Assembly (NCBI RefSeq): GCF_025354435.1
Contig: NZ_JANXMU010000032.1
Location: 163,526 to 227,525, forward strand
DNA: 64,000 nucleotides
Origin: Rhodoferax sp.
GTDB lineage: Bacteria > Pseudomonadota > Gammaproteobacteria > Burkholderiales > Burkholderiaceae_C
Direction of reading: 5' to 3'
The position numbers and the translations under genes are program-made. Within the stretch, counting starts at the first letter, position 1. Each line of letters starts with the position of its first letter. The notes beneath the pieces were generated by a model that saw only the letters and a list, made by a program, of their open reading frames with translations, was not told the origin of the DNA and made no database searches. Positions 59,607-64,000 of this stretch are shown one piece after another.

Positions 59607-60803
59607 ATGTCACTGTTTACCGCCGTCGAAATGGCACCGCGCGACCCGATTCTGGGCCTGAACGAGCAATTCAATGCCGACTCCAACCCCAACAAGGTCA
59701 ACCTGGGCGTGGGCGTGTACTTCGACGACAACGGCAAACTGCCCCTGCTGGCCTGCGTGCAAACCGTAGAAAAGCAAATGACCGACGCGCCCAAGCCCCG
59801 TGGCTACCTGCCGATCGACGGCGTGGCGGCCTACGACTCGGCCGTTAAAGGCCTGGTGTTTGGTGCCGAATCCGAACCCGTCACCTCTGGCCGTGCCGTC
59901 ACCGTGCAAGGCATTGGTGGCACCGGCGGCCTGAAGATTGGTGCCGACTTTTTAAAGAAGCTCAGCCCCAACGCCAAGGTCATGATCAGCGACCCCAGCT
60001 GGGAAAACCACCGCGCCCTGTTCCAGAACGCCGGTTTCGAGGTCGAAAGCTATACCTACTACGACGCGGCCGCCCGTGGCGTGAACTTCGACGGTATGCT
60101 GGCCTCGCTGAACGCCGCCGTGGCAGGCACCATCGTGGTCCTGCACGCCTGCTGCCACAACCCCACGGGTTACGACATCACCGCCGCCCAGTGGGACCAG
60201 GTGGTCGAAGTGGTCAAGGCCCGCAAGCTGACTCCCTTCCTGGACATGGCCTACCAGGGCTTTGGCTACGGCATCGAGCAAGACGGCGCGGTCATCGGCA
60301 AGTTTGTGGCCGCTGGCCTAAGCTTCTTCGTGTCCACCTCGTTCAGCAAGAGCTTCAGCCTGTACGGCGAACGCGTGGGCGCTTTGACAGTGCTGTGCGA
60401 ATCCAAAGAAGAAGCCGGCCGCGTGCTGAGCCAGCTCAAGGTTTGCATCCGCACCAACTACAGCAACCCGCAAATTCACGGCGCTACTGTCGTGGCCACG
60501 GTGCTCAACACCCCTGAGCTGCGCGCCCAGTGGGAAGGCGAGCTGGGCGAAATGCGCGTGCGCATCAAGGCCATGCGCCAAAAGCTGGTCGATGGCCTGA
60601 AGGCTGCCGGTGTCCAGCAAGACATGTCGTTCATCACGAAGCAGATCGGCATGTTCAGCTACTCCGGCCTGAGCAAAGACCAGATGGTGCGCCTGCGCGA
60701 AGAATTCGGCGTGTACGGCACGGATACCGGCCGCATGTGCGTAGCCGCGCTGAACAGCAAGAACATCGACTACGTCTGCGCGTCGATTGCCAAGGTGGTC
60801 TAA
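59607..60803 (+). CDS. tyrB: aromatic amino acid aminotransferase
   Basis: A class I PLP aminotransferase that makes tyrosine, phenylalanine or aspartate from the 2-oxo acids. FTAVEMAPRDPILGLNEQFN opens the protein, HACCHNPTGYDIT is the substrate-phosphate region, and the PLP lysine is in STSFSKSFSLYGERVGAL near residue 246. 398 residues. AAAGGA precedes the ATG. Adjacent to uvrB in many Burkholderiales. AspC versus TyrB preference cannot be settled from sequence. Confidence 0.94.
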   Translation: MSLFTAVEMAPRDPILGLNEQFNADSNPNKVNLGVGVYFDDNGKLPLLACVQTVEKQMTDAPKPRGYLPIDGVAAYDSAVKGLVFGAESEPVTSGRAVTVQGIGGTGGLKIGADFLKKLSPNAKVMISDPSWENHRALFQNAGFEVESYTYYDAAARGVNFDGMLASLNAAVAGTIVVLHACCHNPTGYDITAAQWDQVVEVVKARKLTPFLDMAYQGFGYGIEQDGAVIGKFVAAGLSFFVSTSFSKSFSLYGERVGALTVLCESKEEAGRVLSQLKVCIRTNYSNPQIHGATVVATVLNTPELRAQWEGELGEMRVRIKAMRQKLVDGLKAAGVQQDMSFITKQIGMFSYSGLSKDQMVRLREEFGVYGTDTGRMCVAALNSKNIDYVCASIAKVV

Positions 60804-60845
60804 AACCGCCCTGCTGATCGGGAGCGCAATTGCTCCCAAATAAAT

Positions 60846-60887
60846 AGCTGCTAGCGCATGTTCTACCTGCGCTAGCAGCTTTTTTTA
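60846..60887 (+). terminator. dispersed palindromic element as tyrB terminator
   Basis: AGCTGCTAGCGC (60846-60857) and GCGCTAGCAGCT (60869-60880) are perfect 12-bp arms followed by seven T residues. This is the best-preserved stem of the dispersed family and a strong rho-independent terminator after tyrB. A second small hairpin (GGGAGC/GCTCCC, 60820-60837) precedes it. Confidence 0.85.
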
Positions 60888-60970
60888 TGCCTGAAATACA
60901 GCATGAATGCCGCCGTGGTTGAACAGCTGTAGTTCCGCCCGTGCGTGCTGCACCGCAGCATCGAACTTTG

Positions 60971-61000
60971 TTGACAGCCCAAACTAAGCCCTTCTAAAAT
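60971..61000 (+). promoter_or_regulatory. sigma-70-like promoter of the sugar ABC operon
   Basis: A perfect TTGACA (60971-60976) and TAAAAT (60995-61000) with an 18-base spacer, 43 bases before the ATPase start. Confidence 0.75.
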
Positions 61001-61001
61001 A

Positions 61002-61022
61002 GTCTTTCATAATACCAAAGAC
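61002..61022. promoter_or_regulatory. operator-like inverted repeat at the transcription start
   Basis: GTCTTT (61002-61007) and AAAGAC (61017-61022) are perfect arms around a 9-base spacer. They begin two bases after the -10 box, so a bound protein would block initiation. The regulator is not in the window. Confidence 0.55.
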
Positions 61023-61043
61023 ACTTTGGACAGGAGACAAGAC

Positions 61044-62126
61044 GTGGCAGGCATTCAACTGAACCGGGTCAGCAAGCACTACGGCAACGTGGTAGTGATG
61101 AGCGACCTTTCGCTGGACATCGCGCAGGACGAATTTCTGGTGTTCCTCGGCCCCTCGGGCTGCGGCAAATCCACCCTGCTGCGCATGATGGCGGGGCTGG
61201 AGCCGGTGACCAGCGGCAGCATCACCATCAACGGCAAGGACGTAACCGACCTGCCCCCGGGCCAGCGCGGCGTGGCCATGGTGTTCCAGCACTACGCCCT
61301 GTACCCGCACATGACGGTATACGACAACGTGGCTTTCGGCATGCGCAACATCGGCCTGGCCGAAGCTGAAATCAGCACCCGCATCACCGATGCCGCCCGC
61401 ATGCTGGAGCTGGACGCCCTGCTGCAGCGCAAGCCCGGCCAGCTCTCGGGCGGGCAGCGCCAGCGGGTGGCGATTGGCCGGTCCATCGTCAAGAACCCCA
61501 GCGCGTTCTTGTTTGACGAACCGCTGTCCAACCTGGATGCATCCCTGCGCACCCGCACCCGGGTCGAGCTGGCGCGACTGCACCAGCGCCTGCAATCGAC
61601 CATGGTCTTCGTCACCCACGACCAGGTCGAGGCCATGACGCTGGCCACCCGCATCGTGGTGATGAACAAAGGCTGCATCGAGCAGATCGGCGCACCCATG
61701 GACATCTACCGCCGCCCGGCCACGCGCTTTGTGGCGGGCTTTATCGGCCAGCCCGCGATGAACTTTTTAGACACCGAACGCGCGGCCCCGCAAGACGGGC
61801 GGCTGAGCCTGCGGATCGCCCACGGCAGCGTCTTCCAGACTGCTCTGCGGGACGCGGATGTGCCTGCGGGCCAACTGACGCTGGGCATCCGCGCCGAATC
61901 CATCACGCTGGACCCGCAAGGTGAACTGCCGGGCCGCGTGGACGTGGTGGAGCGCCTGGGCGACCGCACCCTGGTGCACGTGGGCCTGGCCGATGGCAGC
62001 AACGTGGTGGCCGAGGCGCACCGCGACAGCGGCGTGGCCCCCGGTGAAGCGGTAGCGCTGCGCATCGACAGCGCGCGCCTGCATGTGTTTGACGCGGCGG
62101 GCCTGGCCCACCATGCACCGCAGTAA
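61044..62126 (+). CDS. sugar ABC transporter ATPase (MalK/UgpC type)
   Basis: Powers uptake of a sugar or glycerol-phosphate-like solute. Walker A is GPSGCGKSTLLRMM, the signature LSGGQRQRVAIGRSI lies near residue 135, and Walker B is FLFDEPLSNLDASLR with switch His in VTHDQ. A C-terminal TOBE-type regulatory domain follows (LTLGIRAESITLDPQGEL). The GTG at 61044 is chosen because AGGAGA lies seven bases upstream; a TTG at 61026 would place that site inside the gene. 360 residues. Confidence 0.93.
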   Translation: MAGIQLNRVSKHYGNVVVMSDLSLDIAQDEFLVFLGPSGCGKSTLLRMMAGLEPVTSGSITINGKDVTDLPPGQRGVAMVFQHYALYPHMTVYDNVAFGMRNIGLAEAEISTRITDAARMLELDALLQRKPGQLSGGQRQRVAIGRSIVKNPSAFLFDEPLSNLDASLRTRTRVELARLHQRLQSTMVFVTHDQVEAMTLATRIVVMNKGCIEQIGAPMDIYRRPATRFVAGFIGQPAMNFLDTERAAPQDGRLSLRIAHGSVFQTALRDADVPAGQLTLGIRAESITLDPQGELPGRVDVVERLGDRTLVHVGLADGSNVVAEAHRDSGVAPGEAVALRIDSARLHVFDAAGLAHHAPQ

Positions 62127-62133
62127 GGCCGCC

Positions 62134-63030
62134 ATGGCACGCAAACAACCCAAACACTGGCTGAACGGCCTGTTCGTTCTGCCCTATCTGGTGGTCTACG
62201 TTCTGCTGCTGGTCCTGCCGCTGGTGCTGGGCTGGTGGCTCAGCCTGCGCGACGTGGACATGCTGGCCGACACCAGCGACTTCATCGGCCTGAAGAACTA
62301 CGCCGACCTGCTGCACGACGACATCTTTATAGGCGCGGTGCGCAACACCTTCTACTTTGTCGGCATGACCACGCCGGTGTTCGTCGCCCTGGGGCTGGCG
62401 CTGGCACTGGCCTTGAACCGCCCTGGGCGCACCGGGGCGGTGCTGCGGGCCATCTTTTTTGGCTCGTCGGTGCTATCGGTCACCATCGTCACCCTGGTCT
62501 GGCGGCTGGTGCTGATGCCCGACAAGGGCTTGCTATCCAACCTGATGCTGGGCGTAGGGCTGCAACCGCTGGCCCCGCTGGTCACCGAATCGCTCGCCCT
62601 GCCGTCGGTGGCGCTGGTCACCGTGTGGTGGATTATTGGCCTGCCGATGATGCTGTTTCTGGCCGCGCTGCAGCAGATTCCGCAAGAGATGTACGAGGCC
62701 GCCGCGCTCGACAACGCAGGCCGCTGGCGCACCTTTGTGTCCATCACCCTGCCATCCATCAAGCGCACGGTGGCGCTGGTGGCGGTTATCGAGGTGATTC
62801 AGCAGTTCCAGCTGTTTGGCCAGTCGTACCTGATGACCCAGGGCGGGCCGAACAACAGCTCGCGGCCGATCGTGCAGTTCATTTACGAGACCGGCTTTAC
62901 CCAGTGGGCGCTGGGCTATTCGGCCGCCTCGGCCCAGGTGCTGTTTGGCTTGATGCTGATCGGCGTGAGCATACAAGCCTGGCTGGGCCGCCAGCGCGCT
63001 ACTGAAGATGCACGGGGAGAAAAATCATGA
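62134..63030 (+). CDS. sugar ABC transporter permease (MalF type)
   Basis: A carbohydrate-type (CUT1) inner-membrane permease with six membrane helices. The EAA loop is QQIPQEMYEAAALDNAGRWR near residue 190. The ATG at 62134 has AAGG just upstream; an earlier ATG at 62113 overlaps the ATPase gene end. The stop overlaps the next gene as ATGA. 298 residues. Confidence 0.93.
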   Translation: MARKQPKHWLNGLFVLPYLVVYVLLLVLPLVLGWWLSLRDVDMLADTSDFIGLKNYADLLHDDIFIGAVRNTFYFVGMTTPVFVALGLALALALNRPGRTGAVLRAIFFGSSVLSVTIVTLVWRLVLMPDKGLLSNLMLGVGLQPLAPLVTESLALPSVALVTVWWIIGLPMMLFLAALQQIPQEMYEAAALDNAGRWRTFVSITLPSIKRTVALVAVIEVIQQFQLFGQSYLMTQGGPNNSSRPIVQFIYETGFTQWALGYSAASAQVLFGLMLIGVSIQAWLGRQRATEDARGEKS

Positions 63031-63863
63031 GCCGTATGTTGAAAAGTGGCTGGGGCGACAAGTTGATTCTGGCCGCAGCCATCGCCCTGGCCTGCGTCTG
63101 GGTGGCCCCGCTGTTCTGGATCTTCATGCTGTCGTTCAAGCCCAACGCAGCGCTGATGGCGCGTACCGACGTGCTGTTTGCACCGCCGTTCACGCTGAAG
63201 AACTACACCGACATCCTGGGCACCTCGCAGGTGTTCCGCTGGCTGCTCAATAGCGCCATCGTCTCGCTGGGGCAAACCTTTTTGACCCTGGTGATTGCCT
63301 CGCTGGCGGGCTACGGCTTTGCGCGCACCAGCTTCCCCGGGCGGCGCTGGTTGTTTGCCTGTGTGCTGGCCGGGCTGGCCGTGCCCGAGCAGGCCATTCT
63401 GGTGCCGCTGCACCGCCTGTTTGCCGACCTGGACATGCACAACACTTATAGCGCGCTGATCCTGCCCAAGCTGGCCGCACCGTTTGGCGTGTTCCTGATG
63501 GCGCAGTATTTCCGGGGCATCCCGGTGGAGCTTGAAGAAGCCGCGCTGCTGGACAACGCCTCGCGCCTGAAGATCTTCTGGCGCATCATCCTGCCGCTGT
63601 CGGTACCGGCGCAGGCCACGCTGGGCATCTTCACCTTCCTGAATGCCTGGAACGACTACCTTTGGCCGCTGGTGTCGGCCTCCAAGTCCGAGATGTACAC
63701 CATCACCCTGGGGCTAGCCTCCAGCCAGTCGAACTTTGCCCAAAGCGAGGGCATTGGCTACCTGATGTCGCAGGCCGTATTTGCCGGGCTGCCGCTGTTC
63801 ATCCTGTACCTGTTCTTCCAAAAGTACATCGTCACTGCCGTGGCGGGCACGGCGGTGCGCTAA
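63027..63863 (+). CDS. sugar ABC transporter permease (MalG type)
   Basis: The second CUT1 permease, with an EAA loop GIPVELEEAALLDNASRLK and six membrane helices (FLNAWNDYLWPLVSA near the end is typical). 278 residues, normal length. Its stop TAA (61-63 in 63861-63863) lies in the bases that look like the target duplication of the adjacent insertion element, so the original stop and downstream gene order may have been altered. No substrate-binding protein gene is seen. Confidence 0.92.
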   Translation: MSRMLKSGWGDKLILAAAIALACVWVAPLFWIFMLSFKPNAALMARTDVLFAPPFTLKNYTDILGTSQVFRWLLNSAIVSLGQTFLTLVIASLAGYGFARTSFPGRRWLFACVLAGLAVPEQAILVPLHRLFADLDMHNTYSALILPKLAAPFGVFLMAQYFRGIPVELEEAALLDNASRLKIFWRIILPLSVPAQATLGIFTFLNAWNDYLWPLVSASKSEMYTITLGLASSQSNFAQSEGIGYLMSQAVFAGLPLFILYLFFQKYIVTAVAGTAVR

Positions 63864-64000
63864 GGCAACGCTGAATAAGTCCCGACCTGGCGCGTGACTT
63901 GCATTGGTATTGTCATCCCTCACAAGGCGACAAAGATGAAGCAACACACCCTGGCCCTGGCCGCCGACCAAGAAGCGGGATTCGCCCAGCACCGCAAACC
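63864..64000 (+). mobile_element. IS5-like insertion sequence, left end (cut by window edge)
   Basis: A terminal sequence beginning GGCAACGCTGAATAAGTCCC lies right after CTAA (63860-63863), a typical IS5-family 4-base target. A 72-base leader leads to a transposase start. Only the left end is inside the window, so the right inverted repeat and the second target copy cannot be seen. Confidence 0.75.
63936..64000 (+). CDS. IS5-family transposase, N-terminal fragment
   Basis: The first 21 codons (MKQHTLALAADQEAGFAQHR) match the usual opening of IS5-group transposases, MKQ-TLA-AADQ. A ribosome site AAGGCGACAAAG precedes the ATG at 63936. The rest lies beyond the window edge. Confidence 0.8.
   Translation, partial: MKQHTLALAADQEAGFAQHRK

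Noticed and set aside
60887..60966. Minus-strand frame ending HGGIHAVFQA after tyrB as a gene remnant
   Set aside because: Only about 30 codons, no start with a ribosome site, and no recognisable family.

Overview
The window is a GC-rich betaproteobacterial chromosome segment, most likely Burkholderiales/Comamonadaceae and Rhodoferax-like. The main evidence is gene order: the conserved minus-strand series ndk-rlmN-pilF-rodZ-ispG-hisS-yfgM-bamB-der-hfq-hflX-hflK-hflC-DUF2065-hisZ-purA, a complete iscR-S-U-A-hscB-hscA-fdx operon, and the uvrB/tyrB divergent pair. Species cannot be fixed from the sequence alone.

Layout. 1-4.7 kb: a chemoreceptor convergent with alaS. 4.9-9.2 kb: tRNA-Gly(CCC) and three exported proteins (PQQ-type sugar dehydrogenase, 5'-nucleotidase-like lipoprotein, unknown secreted protein). 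9.2-12.7 kb: a CoA-transferase pair divergent from a PAS-LuxR regulator, a small HNH protein and a PAS-diguanylate cyclase. 12.9-16.6 kb: a GntR regulator with an amino-acid ABC transporter operon in which two genes each carry one in-frame TAG at a conserved glutamine position. 17-22.7 kb: cardiolipin synthase, rlmB, ybbA/tesA, metC and a phosphoribosyltransferase. 22.7-38.9 kb: the large housekeeping series. 39-45.1 kb: rluB-scpB, the rluD/bamD divergent pair, a DinG-type helicase and a YdcH-like protein. 45.2-49.9 kb: a PP2C phosphatase and a membrane operon uppP-hflK2-hflC2-terC. 50-56.3 kb: tRNA-Val(CAC), dnaQ and the isc operon. 56.6-60.8 kb: uvrB, a two-TM channel and tyrB. 61-64 kb: a MalK/F/G-type sugar ABC operon followed at the right edge by the start of an IS5-like element that lands on its stop codon.

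The most unusual features are (a) the two Gln-position amber codons in one transporter operon, with the reading frames otherwise intact, and (b) a dispersed family of about 50-65 bp imperfect palindromes (core CTAGCGTA...TACGCTAG, with an AGCTAT/AGCTAC edge). That family occurs between genes all along the window, has apparently been adopted as transcription terminators, and also appears inside the coding sequences of alaS and hscA, which recalls the protein-coding palindromic elements of Rickettsia. A second, GC-richer intergenic repeat has two copies. No CRISPR array, rRNA or prophage was seen. No gene-free stretch exceeds about 300 bases.
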